A stretch of DNA of 64,000 nucleotides, from the NCBI RefSeq assembly GCF_025994315.1, contig NZ_BAQE01000030.1. One strand, given 5' to 3'. This DNA comes from Swaminathania salitolerans (GTDB lineage: Bacteria > Pseudomonadota > Alphaproteobacteria > Acetobacterales > Acetobacteraceae). Positions within the stretch are counted from its first letter, which is position 1, and each line of letters starts with the position of its first letter. The notes below the pieces were generated by a model that was given only the letters and a program-made list of their open reading frames with translations, did not search any database and was not told the DNA's origin. Shown piece after piece: positions 14,964-24,230 of the stretch. A program made the translations under genes and the position numbers.

Positions 14964-16015
14964 AGCGTTTTCCTTTCAATCTGGCTTGTATCCAGCGGCG
15001 GTGAAGAAGTTGGCGCATTCTGCGGGCGCGACCTGATCGATGAGTTTGCCGATCCTGTCCCAAAGCCCGTCGCGGGTGCGTTCGGCGGCACGGCGGAGAT
15101 GGGCCTTGAGTTTGGAAAACGCCATCTCGATCGGGTTGAAGTCCGGGCTGTAAGGCGGCAGAAACCGCAGGCTGGCTCCGGCGGCCTCGATCGCCGCCTG
15201 CACGCCCGGCCCCTTGTGCGAGCCGAGATTGTCCATGACGACGATGTCGCCGGGGCGCAGATCCGGCACGAGGACGCGTTCGACATTAGTCAGGAAGCTG
15301 CGGCCGTTGATCGGTCCATCCAGCACCATGGGCGCCACGATGCCGGTCAGCCGCAGTCCCGCGATGAACGTTGTGGTCTTCCAGTGCCCGTGCGGCACGG
15401 CGGATCGTAATCTCTGGCCCCGCCGACAGCGACCATGACGTCGCGCCATGTTGGTCGAGGCCCAGGTTTCATCAATGAAAACCAGTCGCTCGGGGTCGAG
15501 GTCGGGCTGGGTATCGAACCAGTCCTGTCTTCGCGTCAGGACATCCGGACGATCCTGCTCCGCCGCATGGGCGGACTTTTTTTTCCATGTGATCTGGTGG
15601 CGCGCGAAGAAGCGCCACAGCGTGCCAATTGCGAAATGGTGGCCATCCTCAGCCAGCTGGTTACGGATTTCGGCAAGGGTCAGGTCGTCCTGCGCCGCGA
15701 TCAGGGCATAGATCCGGTCGGCCTGTGCTTCGATCCTGTGTGACAGCCGATCCCCACCGCGTGGCCTTGCTGCAGGGCTGCCAGTCGAAGCGGCCCGGGC
15801 CCATCAGCGAACGGCGCTCGCAGGGCCGACACCGGCGCTCGGCCGCCTGATGGCAGAACGTGCCCTTCGATACCACCTCAACCACACAGGAACGTAAATC
15901 GAGAAATAGCGTACGAGAGGATATCCAGCGCCGGCCTCCATCCCGGCCGTAATCTTGAAGCAGATCACACCCAGATTGGGAATCCCCAATGATTCAATAA
16001 GCAAAGAAAACGCTC
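14963..16015. mobile_element. IS630-family insertion sequence with TA target duplication
   Basis: The ends TAGAGCGTTTTC (14961-14972) and GAAAACGCTCTA (16006-16017) are perfect inverted repeats including the flanking TA. TA at 14961-14962 and at 16016-16017 is the target duplication typical of IS630/Tc1 elements. Inside lies a single transposase frame on the minus strand, now interrupted. The length, about 1.05 kb, is normal for the family. The copy is probably immobile unless a transposase is supplied in trans. Confidence 0.9.
14976..15895 (-). pseudogene. IS630-family transposase, interrupted
   Basis: On the minus strand the frame ending at 14976 encodes the DDE endonuclease domain: 'LVFIDETWASTNMARRHGRC' (first Asp), 'GDIVVMDNLGSHKG' (second Asp) and 'LPPYSPDFNPIEMAFSKLK' (third acidic residue). 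It reads back in frame through 'HQITWKKKSAHAAEQDRPDV' to 'RLSHRIEAQADRIYALIAAQ'. Further upstream the helix-turn-helix part is broken. A TGA stands where the family has TGG (Trp) after 'VGPASAVR', and the first portion ('VVEVVSKGTFCHQAAER') lies in another frame. At least two lesions are therefore present. Confidence 0.85.
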
Positions 16016-16149
16016 TAACGCTGTGCAAAAGAATTTTCCTGAGTGCAGCCACGCGATTGTGTGTTTCTCATCTCATGAACACAGAACTTCGAGCGCGCTT
16101 CCAAGGAGGAAAGCAAGAAAAGACTGGGCTTATGGCGCTAAAAGGTTAG

Positions 16150-16167
16150 GATATATTGGAAAATATC
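16150..16167. promoter_or_regulatory. Inverted repeat upstream of the SDR gene
   Basis: GATATATTGGAAAATATC has GATAT/ATATC arms, placed 22 bases before the SDR start, where a regulator could overlap the promoter or ribosome site. Evidence is only the symmetry and location. Confidence 0.3.
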
Positions 16168-16188
16168 TCGTGAGCAGGAGAGAAACGA

Positions 16189-16926
16189 GTGGCGAGATTT
16201 GACGGAAAGCGCGTTTTGATTACGGGTGGAACAAGCGGCATGGGGCTGGCAGGGGCACGCCGGATCGTCTCCGAAGGGGGAGAAGTCATTCTGACCGGTC
16301 TGCACGAAGAGAGGCTGCAGGCGGCTCGTGAGGAATTCGGGGATCGAGCCATCGTGGTGAAAATCGACTCTTCTGCCCCTGTGGCAACAGCACTCGACGA
16401 CATCGTCAGGTCGACCGGCAACTTGAATGGACTGTGGCTCAATGCTGCGTTCGCGACGCTCGGGGCACTTGAGGATATAGGTGCGTCGCAATTCGATAAA
16501 ATAATGGCGGCAAATGTACGGGGCCCAATGCTCCAACTGGCAGTGCTTTCGCCAAATCTGGCGCCAGGCGCGTCTGTCGTTTTGACCTCCTCCAGCTCGG
16601 CCTATGAAGGGGCGGCTGTCACCAGCCTTTACGCTGCAACGAAAGGCGCCATCATCGCCATGGCGCGCTCCTGGGCCACAGCCATGGCGCCACGCGGAAT
16701 TCGCGTGAACGTACTCGTTCCCGGCCCGATCGAGACAAATTTTCGAAGCTTTCTCCCTGACGAAGCACGTAGAGGGTTTGAGGACTTCGTGATCAATAAC
16801 GTCCCCATGAGGCGGGCAGGTACGGCTGAAGAGGCCGCTGCCGTCGCGCTCTTTCTTTTATCGGATGACTCATCATATGTGACAGGAAGCCAATACGCAG
16901 TCGATGGGGGGCTCATCGGGTATTAG
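16189..16926 (+). CDS. Short-chain dehydrogenase/reductase (SDR)
   Basis: A 245-residue classical SDR. The NAD(P)-binding motif is 'RVLITGGTSGMGLAGARRIV', the structural motif is 'LWLNAAFATLGALED' (an NAAF variant of NNAG), and the catalytic residues are Ser in 'VVLTSSSSAYEG' and Tyr-x3-Lys in 'SLYAATKGAIIAMARSWATA'. The start is GTG at 16189, behind GCAGGAG. The substrate is unknown. A decayed partial copy lies 3.1 kb upstream, and the DNA between holds an IS3 remnant, an AT-rich acyltransferase and an IS630 element, so this locus has been rebuilt by mobile DNA. Confidence 0.9.
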   Translation: MARFDGKRVLITGGTSGMGLAGARRIVSEGGEVILTGLHEERLQAAREEFGDRAIVVKIDSSAPVATALDDIVRSTGNLNGLWLNAAFATLGALEDIGASQFDKIMAANVRGPMLQLAVLSPNLAPGASVVLTSSSSAYEGAAVTSLYAATKGAIIAMARSWATAMAPRGIRVNVLVPGPIETNFRSFLPDEARRGFEDFVINNVPMRRAGTAEEAAAVALFLLSDDSSYVTGSQYAVDGGLIGY

Positions 16927-17182
16927 GGGTCGGCCCGTATCCAGCCCAGCCGGAGGCTCGGCCTCTCCCGCATGAGGGTCATTCCGCCCGAGGCCGGAAA
17001 TGGTCCTCATGCAGGAGAGGGAAGCGCTTGTCCCAGGCGATCCGGTTCCGGATGTCCGGCTTTCCGGATCGCCTTCCTGCCCTCGGCCGGGACAACCCCC
17101 CCGGAGCAGCGCCCCCGGGTCATCCCGGCTGCTTTCACCGGGAAGGCGGATCAATCCCCTGGCCATTGAAGTGGCGTCAGCC
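16927..17182. repeat. Hairpin-rich intergenic region
   Basis: A long imperfect hairpin pairs CCTCTCCCGCATGAGG (from 16962) with CCTCATGCAGGAGAGG (ending 17020), and the arms continue inwards to CCG/CGG with small bulges. A second one surrounds 17039-17070 (GATCCGG ... CCGGATC). The region separates the converging SDR and MscS genes, so a bidirectional terminator is the simplest reading. No gene is seen in it. Confidence 0.55.
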
Positions 17183-19699
17183 TCAGCCGCAGCGCCCCAG
17201 TTCGATACCGATACTGTGCAGTACACGATAGGCGTCGAGCATGATCGCATTCGTGACGCCACCGACATCCCTCACCGAAGAGACCTTTGCAGAGAGGGCG
17301 AGCGTGATGCCCGTATCGGTGATGGCCGAGATCGCCACGCCGGGCGGCGGGTCCTGCATGATGTCCTCACGGCCTTTCATCATTTCCATCAGGGCAAGCT
17401 GCGCCTTCGTTGCATCCGCACGCGGAGAAATGGTGACGGTCGCAGATGCGGCGGAGAGAGATGTTCCGAGTGTCGCATTGCGCACGGCAGAGGTGATGAA
17501 CTGCGAGTTCGGGACGATCATGGTCGATCCGTCTCCAAGCCCGATCTCGGTGGAACGCACGCTGATGCGTTTCACATCGCCCTTTACCGCGCCCAGCTCG
17601 ATCAGATCGCCGACGCGTATGGGGCGTTCCGCCAGAAGAATGACGCCGGATACGAAATTCTGCACGATCGACTGGAGACCGAACCCGATCCCGACCGAAA
17701 GGGCGCTGACGACCCAGGTCAGGTTCTTCACCGTAACTCCAGCCTCGGAGAGAACGAGCAGGAATACGAGGATCCAGGCGACATAGCTGAAGATGTTGAG
17801 GATCGAACTCCGCGCGCCGATATCGAGACTGGTCGTGGGGAAGAGCCGGTTCTCGAGCCAGAGCCGGAAGGCACGGATCGCATAATACGCAACGACGAGG
17901 ATCGCGATGCAGAACACCGCCGTATTGAGCGAGAACTGGATCCCGTTGATCGTCTGACCGATGAACAACCCGCGCACATGATCCGCGATGACCGGAAGCG
18001 CCAGGGAACCGCCCGAGAGCAGGACGGCCCCGAAGACGATGATGAGCGCGATGTTGACGATGCCGGAAGACAGAACCCCGAACTGCGCCACGCGGTTCGC
18101 ATGGACACCGAGCCGCGCCATGCGCCGCGTCACGGGTGAATCGTGCGAGAAACAGCGCGTCGTGAACTCCTTGACGGCCAGCGCCACAAGCAGGAGCGCG
18201 GCCAGGCTGACCGAAACCGATACGACCCAGACGACGAGCGCGAAAGCGAAGGCGATATAGCCGATGGCGATCGCGATCCAGCTGATCGCCATCACGAGGC
18301 AGCCAAGACCGTAGATGGCGGGAGCCATCCGCGCATCGGTTCCACGAGACAGACGCCGGCACAGCCCAAGGAACAGAAGGGTCACGACCACCACGAAAAG
18401 CGCCTCGATCAGCCGCCGCGACGTGACGGGAAACGCGTTCTCCTGGCTGATCAGGATCAGGACACTCTGGGCGAGGACGATCAGGGCGACGCACCAGTCG
18501 ACACCCCAGAGCGCGCGCGCCGAGCGCTGCGACGCGCCATCGACCGCGGTGACGCGGCTGAGTGTCGGCAGACCCGCCCCGAGAATGAAGCCGCAAAGCG
18601 GCATGATCCCGCCAAGCCCTTCCATGAACGCAGGACTGCGCCCTGCGCCAAGGCCGAGCACGGCCGCCATGAGCAGCCACAAGGCGAAGGCGACCAGTCC
18701 GCTGATGAGCCCGGCAAGGGTGACGGGAATGAACGAGCGATGCGTCGCGTCGGGAGCGTGTCCGGTGAGGCGCGCGACGATGCGACGCTCGGCCTTTTTC
18801 AGGAGGCCGAGGAGGGGGTGGGCAATCAGTGCGGTAAGCGCGAACGCACCCGCAAGAACGGCGATGAGAACGGGCCAGCGATAGAAGACCCCGGAGTAAC
18901 CGTTATCGACGGGTGGCGCGGCCGTACGACGGATATCGGGCAATTCACCGGCGACGTCGCGCCAGAACGTCACACCCAGAGGGGAGGGCATGCGCTCGGC
19001 GAGCAGCGCCTTCTGGGAGGTCACGCCACGGCGCTGGATTTCCATCTGCATCTGCTTCGCCTGAAGCCCGAGCAGACGCCCCTGGGTGACGGTCGACTTG
19101 ATATCCTGCAAGGCCGCCTGGATACGCTTGCGCTGCGCTGCGATCGCATCGCTTTCTCCCTCCACCGGCTTTGCGCCGATGATGTCGAGATAGCTCTCAT
19201 AGACAGTCTGGTAGGACGACGCCTGACTCTGCACGGACTGCGCCGTGGCCGAAACCGAATCCGTCTGGTCCGAGAGAGAGGCCATCGCCTCGCTTCCGAG
19301 GACGACATCCGTCCGGTTGAGCTGTCCATAGACATAACCGAGCTTGCCTTGCGCGGCCCGTATCTGCCGGTCGAGGGCCGGGGAAAGCGTTTTCCATCCG
19401 TAGCCGTCACCGGAAACAGAGGGCAGACCGGGCGATGCTTTCGCCGTCTGCCCGGTCTTCATCGGTAGGGTGTCTTTCGTCTGCCGGGCAGCGCCGGAGC
19501 CAGTCGAGCCTGCCCCAGAGGAGGAGGGAGCGGCAGAAGCAGGCACTGAGGCTGGCGCCGGGGCAGCGAGAGACCCGCGCGGGCTTGCATATCCGGCCAC
19601 GATGAGTGCGAGAAAAAGCGCCCGGAAAAGAGCGACCGGAGAGAACACGCGCCTCGCGCCGGATCGTCCGGGGCCGGTTGGGGTGTCGTGTTCGCGCAT
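17183..19699 (-). CDS. DUF3772-containing MscS-family mechanosensitive channel
   Basis: About 838 residues. There is an N-terminal signal/hydrophobic segment ('VALFRALFLALIVAGYASPR'), a Ser/Ala/Pro linker, a periplasmic coiled region with DUF3772 ('DAIAAQRKRIQAALQDIKST' to 'AERMPSPLGVTFWRDVAGEL'), then many membrane helices and the MscS core. The core carries the pore helix 'WVVSALSVGIGFGLQSIVQN' and the beta domain 'AERPIRVGDLIELGAVKGDV' plus 'GDGSTMIVPNSQFITSAVRN'. It protects against osmotic downshock. The start is uncertain: MREHDT at 19699 was preferred over one 96 bases upstream; neither has a clear ribosome site. Confidence 0.9.
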   Translation of the reverse strand: MREHDTPTGPGRSGARRVFSPVALFRALFLALIVAGYASPRGSLAAPAPASVPASAAPSSSGAGSTGSGAARQTKDTLPMKTGQTAKASPGLPSVSGDGYGWKTLSPALDRQIRAAQGKLGYVYGQLNRTDVVLGSEAMASLSDQTDSVSATAQSVQSQASSYQTVYESYLDIIGAKPVEGESDAIAAQRKRIQAALQDIKSTVTQGRLLGLQAKQMQMEIQRRGVTSQKALLAERMPSPLGVTFWRDVAGELPDIRRTAAPPVDNGYSGVFYRWPVLIAVLAGAFALTALIAHPLLGLLKKAERRIVARLTGHAPDATHRSFIPVTLAGLISGLVAFALWLLMAAVLGLGAGRSPAFMEGLGGIMPLCGFILGAGLPTLSRVTAVDGASQRSARALWGVDWCVALIVLAQSVLILISQENAFPVTSRRLIEALFVVVVTLLFLGLCRRLSRGTDARMAPAIYGLGCLVMAISWIAIAIGYIAFAFALVVWVVSVSVSLAALLLVALAVKEFTTRCFSHDSPVTRRMARLGVHANRVAQFGVLSSGIVNIALIIVFGAVLLSGGSLALPVIADHVRGLFIGQTINGIQFSLNTAVFCIAILVVAYYAIRAFRLWLENRLFPTTSLDIGARSSILNIFSYVAWILVFLLVLSEAGVTVKNLTWVVSALSVGIGFGLQSIVQNFVSGVILLAERPIRVGDLIELGAVKGDVKRISVRSTEIGLGDGSTMIVPNSQFITSAVRNATLGTSLSAASATVTISPRADATKAQLALMEMMKGREDIMQDPPPGVAISAITDTGITLALSAKVSSVRDVGGVTNAIMLDAYRVLHSIGIELGRCG

Positions 19700-19887
19700 G
19701 GGGATGAATTCGCAAGTCGTTTCCGGACCTGTCTCGATCGTGCTGTCTATGATCGCCTCCCGTCTTGAGGAATGGTGATGCTGCGGTATCGGCATGCGTG
19801 CCTGTTCGTGGATGCAAACGGTCGTAACCGGGGTCCGGTTTTCCCGCCTCGCCCGACCTTGCGCGGGCTTCCGGCCCGTATCCGGCT

Positions 19888-20961
19888 TCAGGGTGCGAGA
19901 TCGGCCACCGTCTCGGCCCCGATACGACGCATCTCATGCAGCAGCTCTCTCTTGATCTGCTGCACCAGGGCAGGACCGTGATAGATGAGCGCCGTATAGA
20001 GCTGCACCATCGAAGCTCCGGCGCGAAGTCGCTGCAAGACATCGAAGCCGCTCTCGATGCCGCCGCAGGAAATGACGGCAAGACGGCGATCGACCAGAGG
20101 CACGATACGATCGAGCATGACGATCGCGCGCTGAGCCAGCGGCCTGCCCGAAAGCCCGCCTGCTTCTGCCGCATGAACCGACCGCAGGGAGGGCGGACGT
20201 GCGAGGGTGGTGTTGCTGACGATCAGGCCTGCCGCACCGCCCTCGACTGCTGCCTCCACGATATCGGGCAACGCATCCGGGTCGAGATCCGGGGCCAGTT
20301 TGACCGCGAGCGGCGGATGGTCGGGATTGACGTCGAGGATGGCGTCGAGGATCGCACGCAGGCTCGTCGCGCTCTGGAGGTCGCGCAATCCGGGCGTGTT
20401 CGGGGAAGAGAGATTGATCGTGATGTAATCTGCCCAGGGCGAAACCTGCGCGACGAGTGCGGGATAATCCTCAAGCGGCCGGGCGCCGGTCTTGTTGATG
20501 CCGAGATTGACGCCAATCGGCACCCCGTTCGGGCGGGCGCGACGCGCCTCGAGCGTGCGATAGCGGATGAGGTTGCGGGTGAAGGCCTCGATCCCGCAAC
20601 CGTTGAAGCCCATGCGATTGATGATCGCGCGATCTTCGCTCAGCCTGAACAGGCGAGGGGCCGGATTGCCGGGCTGGGGGCGTGGCGTCACCGTGCCGCA
20701 TTCGACATGGCCGAAGCCGAGGCGTGCCAGTGCACCCGGGACGCGGGCGTTCTTGTCGAACCCGGCACCGAGACCGACCGGATTCGGAAAACGCAGCCCC
20801 ATGCATCGTGTGGCGAGCGCGGGATCGTCTTTACGCGATCCGGGGCGCGATCCGGGAGCCAAGCCGAGCGCGAGCGCCTTTATGGCGGCTTCATGGGCCG
20901 TTTCCGGGTCGAGAGAATGGAACAGGGCTGTGCCGAGTCTGGCGAAAGGCGAAAGGGACAT
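19888..20961 (-). CDS. pyrD: Dihydroorotate dehydrogenase (quinone), class 2
   Basis: A 357-residue FMN enzyme that oxidises dihydroorotate to orotate and passes electrons to ubiquinone at the inner membrane (fourth step of pyrimidine synthesis). The N-terminal helices 'ARLGTALFHSLDPETAHEAA' are the quinone-tunnel extension of class 2. 'NPVGLGAGFDKNARVPGALA' binds FMN, and 'ITINLSSPNTPGLRDLQ' contains the catalytic Ser. 'GGIESGFDVLQRLRAGASMV' binds phosphate. The start MSLSPF at 20961 matches family length. Confidence 0.96.
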   Translation of the reverse strand: MSLSPFARLGTALFHSLDPETAHEAAIKALALGLAPGSRPGSRKDDPALATRCMGLRFPNPVGLGAGFDKNARVPGALARLGFGHVECGTVTPRPQPGNPAPRLFRLSEDRAIINRMGFNGCGIEAFTRNLIRYRTLEARRARPNGVPIGVNLGINKTGARPLEDYPALVAQVSPWADYITINLSSPNTPGLRDLQSATSLRAILDAILDVNPDHPPLAVKLAPDLDPDALPDIVEAAVEGGAAGLIVSNTTLARPPSLRSVHAAEAGGLSGRPLAQRAIVMLDRIVPLVDRRLAVISCGGIESGFDVLQRLRAGASMVQLYTALIYHGPALVQQIKRELLHEMRRIGAETVADLAP

Positions 20962-21190
20962 GTACGATCCTGAACGATGATGCGCTGCGTTCTCTACACC
21001 GAACCGCATCGCTTGGTGAACGTCCCATTCATCCGGTTATCGATCCCGCTCGAAGCCTGCCGGGCCGCTCGCCACGCTTCGCAAGAGTTTCGTTGCAGCA
21101 GTTGCCGTTCGTCCCGAAGCTGTGGAAAGACGGGTACGGCCAGTCACGTCATCCTGAAAAAACCCACCCGCCAGCTCCGGAGTGCCGACC

Positions 21191-21487
21191 ATGTGGGACG
21201 AACCCTATCTCGAGACCTGTTGTCGCTCGACCCTTCATCGCGTTCTCCTGTGCGAAGGGACAGGCCGCCCCCAGGGGCTGCGCGACCAGCCATGCCTCGA
21301 AAGGCTGCAATCCATGGGGTTCGTTACCCTCGAAGCGGATGGCCGCTTTCATATCACCCCGGCCGGACTCAACCGGCACGATCAGGAAATCGGCCAGCTC
21401 AAGCCGATGAGCGCCCGTGCCAGTCGTCATCGCGCGGTTCGTCACCGGGCCGATCGCCGCAGCGGGACCGATCGTAACGGGCTCTGA
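21191..21487 (+). CDS. Small conserved-looking hypothetical protein
   Basis: A 98-residue frame. 'CLERLQSMGFVTLEADGRFH' followed by 'ITPAGLNRHDQEI' looks like a winged-helix end (helix, beta-hairpin wing, helix), as in MarR/PadR-type or small wHTH proteins. The C-terminal 25 residues are Arg-rich and may not be structured. It stands alone between pyrD and the thiamine riboswitch. Function is unknown, and coding is likely but not certain. Confidence 0.5.
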   Translation: MWDEPYLETCCRSTLHRVLLCEGTGRPQGLRDQPCLERLQSMGFVTLEADGRFHITPAGLNRHDQEIGQLKPMSARASRHRAVRHRADRRSGTDRNGL

Positions 21488-21569
21488 CTGCCTTGCGGGG
21501 GCTGACCGCCTGAAGCTCCTGCGGGACAGGCGTTGACAGCGAGGCGACAAGCCGCAAGAGTGACCGATA

Positions 21570-21692
21570 CCAGGGGGGGCCTCGACAAGGGGCTGAGAGG
21601 CTGATCGCGATGTCATCGCAGCGCAGCGACCCTTTCGTCCCGATACGGGACGGAGAACCTGATCCGGTTCGTACCGGCGTAGGGATTGGTGT
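21570..21692 (+). promoter_or_regulatory. TPP riboswitch (THI element) upstream of thiC
   Basis: All consensus blocks are in order: GGGGGGCC at the start, GGGGCTGAGAGGCTG (pyrimidine-sensor side), CGACCCTTTCG, then GAACCTGATCCGGTTCG (21656-21672), TACCGGCG and the closing TAGGGATTGG. It lies about 85 bases before the thiC ribosome site. Thiamine diphosphate binding should shut down thiC expression, most likely at translation initiation, since no strong terminator stem with a T-run is seen before the start. Confidence 0.95.
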
Positions 21693-21775
21693 GGCAGGCC
21701 TCGCTGTTCCCGACGCCCGTCCATCCTGCTCTTGCGCTGTCGGACACCACTCCACGCCGCAAGGGGAGACATGTG

Positions 21776-23707
21776 ATGGACGACTCAACGCTTTCCACCG
21801 CTTCGAACACCAGCCTTCAGAACGAAACCACCACCGACACGGCCCCGCAGGGGCGCGGCGCGACGGGAACCATGGCCCGCGACCGGGCGCCCGCTCATGG
21901 CCAGGTCACGACCGGGCCGATCGAAGGATCGCGCAAGACGGTTTCCCATCCGCCGGGCAGGGCGGACATAACGGTTCCCTTCCGCGAGATCGACCTCGAT
22001 CCGAGCGCCAACGAGCCTCCTGTCAGGGTTTACGATACGTCGGGTCCCTATACGATCGCGGGGTATCACGCCGATGTGGCCCGCGGCCTGCCCGATCTGC
22101 GCAAGCCCTGGCTCTCCGGGCGCGGTTTCCGCCAGGTGACCGAGAAGCGGGCCGTGAAACCGGAAGATAACGGCTATGCCAGCGAATCCCAGGCAGTGCC
22201 GCATTGTCCCGCGCCACATGAGGTTCTGGACGGTGATGCCGCTCCCCTCGTGACCCAGTATGAATTCGCCCGGGCGGGCATCATCACCGAGGAGATGATC
22301 TTCGTCGCCCATCGCGAAAATCTGGGCCGGAGCGCGATGGTCGAGGGTGCGGAAGCCCGCCGGGCCGATGGAGAGGATTTCGGAGCCGAGATCCCGGCAT
22401 TCATCACACCCGAATTCGTGCGGTCCGAAATTGCCGCCGGCCGGGCCATCATACCGGCCAATATCAATCATCCCGAACTCGAACCAATGATCATCGGCCG
22501 GAATTTCCTGGTGAAGATCAACGCCAATATCGGCAATTCGGCGGTGACCTCCTCGGCCGCGGAAGAGGTGGAGAAACTCGTCTGGTCCATCCGCTGGGGT
22601 GCGGATACGGTGATGGACCTTTCCACTGGGCGAAACATCCACAACATACGCGACTGGATCCTGCGCAACGCCCCCGTGCCGATCGGTACCGTCCCGCTCT
22701 ATCAGGCGCTCGAGAAGGTGGGCGGCATCGCCGAGAAACTCACGTGGGAAATCTACCGCGATACGCTCATCGAGCAGGCGGAGCAGGGGGTCGATTACTT
22801 CACGATCCATGCCGGGGTTCGGCTCGCTCATGTGCCCCTGACGGCAAGTCGCACGACCGGGATCGTCTCGCGCGGCGGCTCGATCATGGCGGCCTGGTGC
22901 CTCGCGCATCACCGCGAGAACTTTCTCTACGAACATTTCGAGGATATCTGCGACATCATGCGTCGCTACGATATCTCCTTCTCCCTCGGAGACGGATTGC
23001 GGCCCGGTTCGATCGCGGATGCCAACGATGCCGCCCAGTTCGCGGAACTCGAGACCCTGGGCGAGCTCGCCCGCGTCGCCTGGTCGAAGGGCTGTCAGGT
23101 CATGATCGAAGGGCCGGGACATGTCCCGATGCACAAGATCAGGGTCAACATGACCAAGCAGCTGAAGGAGTGCGGTGAAGCGCCGTTCTATACGCTCGGC
23201 CCGCTGACGACCGATATCGCACCCGGCTACGATCACATTACCTCCGGCATAGGGGCTGCGATGATCGGCTGGTACGGCTGCGCGATGCTCTGCTACGTGA
23301 CCCCGAAGGAGCATCTCGGCCTGCCGGACCGCTCTGACGTCAAAGTCGGGGTGATCACCTACAAGATCGCGGCCCATGCCGCGGATCTTGCGAAAGGCCA
23401 TCCTGCTGCGCAGATCCGGGACGACGCGATCTCGCGCGCGCGCTTCGAGTTCCGCTGGCAGGATCAGTTCAATCTCGCGCTCGATCCCGACACGGCACGC
23501 AGCTATCATGACGAGACCCTTCCGAAGGAGGCTCACAAGACCGCGCATTTCTGTTCCATGTGCGGTCCGAAATTCTGCTCCATGAAGATCAGCCACGATA
23601 TCCGCAAGAATGCCGAGCGCGAGGAGGGGATGGCGCGCATGAAGACCAGCTTCCGGGACAAGGGCGGCAAGGTCTATATCGAGGCGGAGGATATCGAGCG
23701 GGTCTGA
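21776..23707 (+). CDS. thiC: Phosphomethylpyrimidine synthase
   Basis: A 643-residue radical-SAM enzyme that rearranges aminoimidazole ribotide to the pyrimidine of thiamine. The N-terminal ThiC-associated region is at about 40-130 and the barrel follows, with 'RNFLVKINANIGNSAVTSSA', 'TIHAGVRLAHVPLTASRTTG' and 'SFSLGDGLRPGSIADANDAA'. The C-terminal iron-sulfur motif CSMCGPKFC is intact. The start at 21776 has AAGGGGAG just upstream; the nearby ATG at 21771 is followed at once by a stop. It is controlled by the TPP riboswitch. Confidence 0.97.
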   Translation: MDDSTLSTASNTSLQNETTTDTAPQGRGATGTMARDRAPAHGQVTTGPIEGSRKTVSHPPGRADITVPFREIDLDPSANEPPVRVYDTSGPYTIAGYHADVARGLPDLRKPWLSGRGFRQVTEKRAVKPEDNGYASESQAVPHCPAPHEVLDGDAAPLVTQYEFARAGIITEEMIFVAHRENLGRSAMVEGAEARRADGEDFGAEIPAFITPEFVRSEIAAGRAIIPANINHPELEPMIIGRNFLVKINANIGNSAVTSSAAEEVEKLVWSIRWGADTVMDLSTGRNIHNIRDWILRNAPVPIGTVPLYQALEKVGGIAEKLTWEIYRDTLIEQAEQGVDYFTIHAGVRLAHVPLTASRTTGIVSRGGSIMAAWCLAHHRENFLYEHFEDICDIMRRYDISFSLGDGLRPGSIADANDAAQFAELETLGELARVAWSKGCQVMIEGPGHVPMHKIRVNMTKQLKECGEAPFYTLGPLTTDIAPGYDHITSGIGAAMIGWYGCAMLCYVTPKEHLGLPDRSDVKVGVITYKIAAHAADLAKGHPAAQIRDDAISRARFEFRWQDQFNLALDPDTARSYHDETLPKEAHKTAHFCSMCGPKFCSMKISHDIRKNAEREEGMARMKTSFRDKGGKVYIEAEDIERV

Positions 23708-23719
23708 GTTCTTTACGTC

Positions 23720-23772
23720 GCAGGGCCGAAGCTGTAGGGAAGCGGCTCCCGCCGCCTTCGGCCCGGCCCTGC
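23720..23772 (+). terminator. Hairpin after thiC
   Basis: GCAGGGCCGAAG (23720-23731) pairs with CTTCGGCCCGGCCCTGC (23756-23772) with a small bulge. It sits 13 bases after the thiC stop and before the SMR transporter start. No T-run follows, so it may be a weak or factor-assisted terminator. Confidence 0.5.
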
Positions 23773-23785
23773 ACTGGTTGACGTG

Positions 23786-24115
23786 ATGACGTATCTCTTT
23801 CTCGCCATTGCCATCGTGACCGAAGTTTTCGCGACGACAATGCTCAAGATGTCGGACAGCTTTACCCGGCCCCTCCCGGGTCTGCTCAGCGTGTGCGGCT
23901 ATTCCCTGTCCTTTTTCGCGCTGTCCTTCGCGCTTCGGGTCATGTCCACCGGTGTCGCCTATGCAATCTGGTCCGGAGTGGGGATCGTGCTTATCTCGGC
24001 AATCAGCTGGGTGGTTTTCCGGCAGGCTCTGGATGCACCGGCCATGATCGGGCTCGGTCTCATCATCGCCGGTGTCGTCGTGGTCAATCTTTTCTCTCAT
24101 ACGGTTTCGCATTGA
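23786..24115 (+). CDS. Small multidrug resistance (SMR) family transporter
   Basis: A 109-residue protein with four membrane helices. The essential membrane glutamate is in 'AIAIVTEVFATTMLKMSDSF' (residue about 13), and Trp and Gly of 'GVAYAIWSGVGIVLISAISW' match the EmrE/QacE signature. It works as a dimer exchanging protons for lipophilic cations or guanidinium. Which SMR subtype is not decidable by eye; no partner SMR gene is adjacent, so a single-component EmrE-like pump is likely. Confidence 0.9.
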   Translation: MTYLFLAIAIVTEVFATTMLKMSDSFTRPLPGLLSVCGYSLSFFALSFALRVMSTGVAYAIWSGVGIVLISAISWVVFRQALDAPAMIGLGLIIAGVVVVNLFSHTVSH

Positions 24116-24193
24116 CCCGCCTGACGGATCGCCCGGACGGCCCGGCGCGACATCGCGGCCCGAGGGTTCGCCTCCTATTCTCTGATTAAAAAT

Positions 24194-24206
24194 CGTTAAA
24201 TTAACG
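24194..24206. promoter_or_regulatory. Palindrome CGTTAAATTAACG before the cvpA-purF operon
   Basis: CGTTAA-A-TTAACG is a perfect inverted repeat in an AT-rich patch 25 bases before the first gene of the 24231-26792 gene set. It is a plausible operator or promoter core. Confidence 0.35.
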
Positions 24207-24230
24207 AATCACTCAGCAGAACTGTTGACC

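Noticed and set aside
18143..19468. 441-codon plus-strand frame opposite the MscS gene
   Set aside because: Asp/Arg-rich antisense shadow with no start signal.
21785..24112. 775-codon minus-strand frame opposite thiC and the SMR gene
   Set aside because: thiC and the SMR transporter are certain on the plus strand; the antisense translation has no recognisable family.
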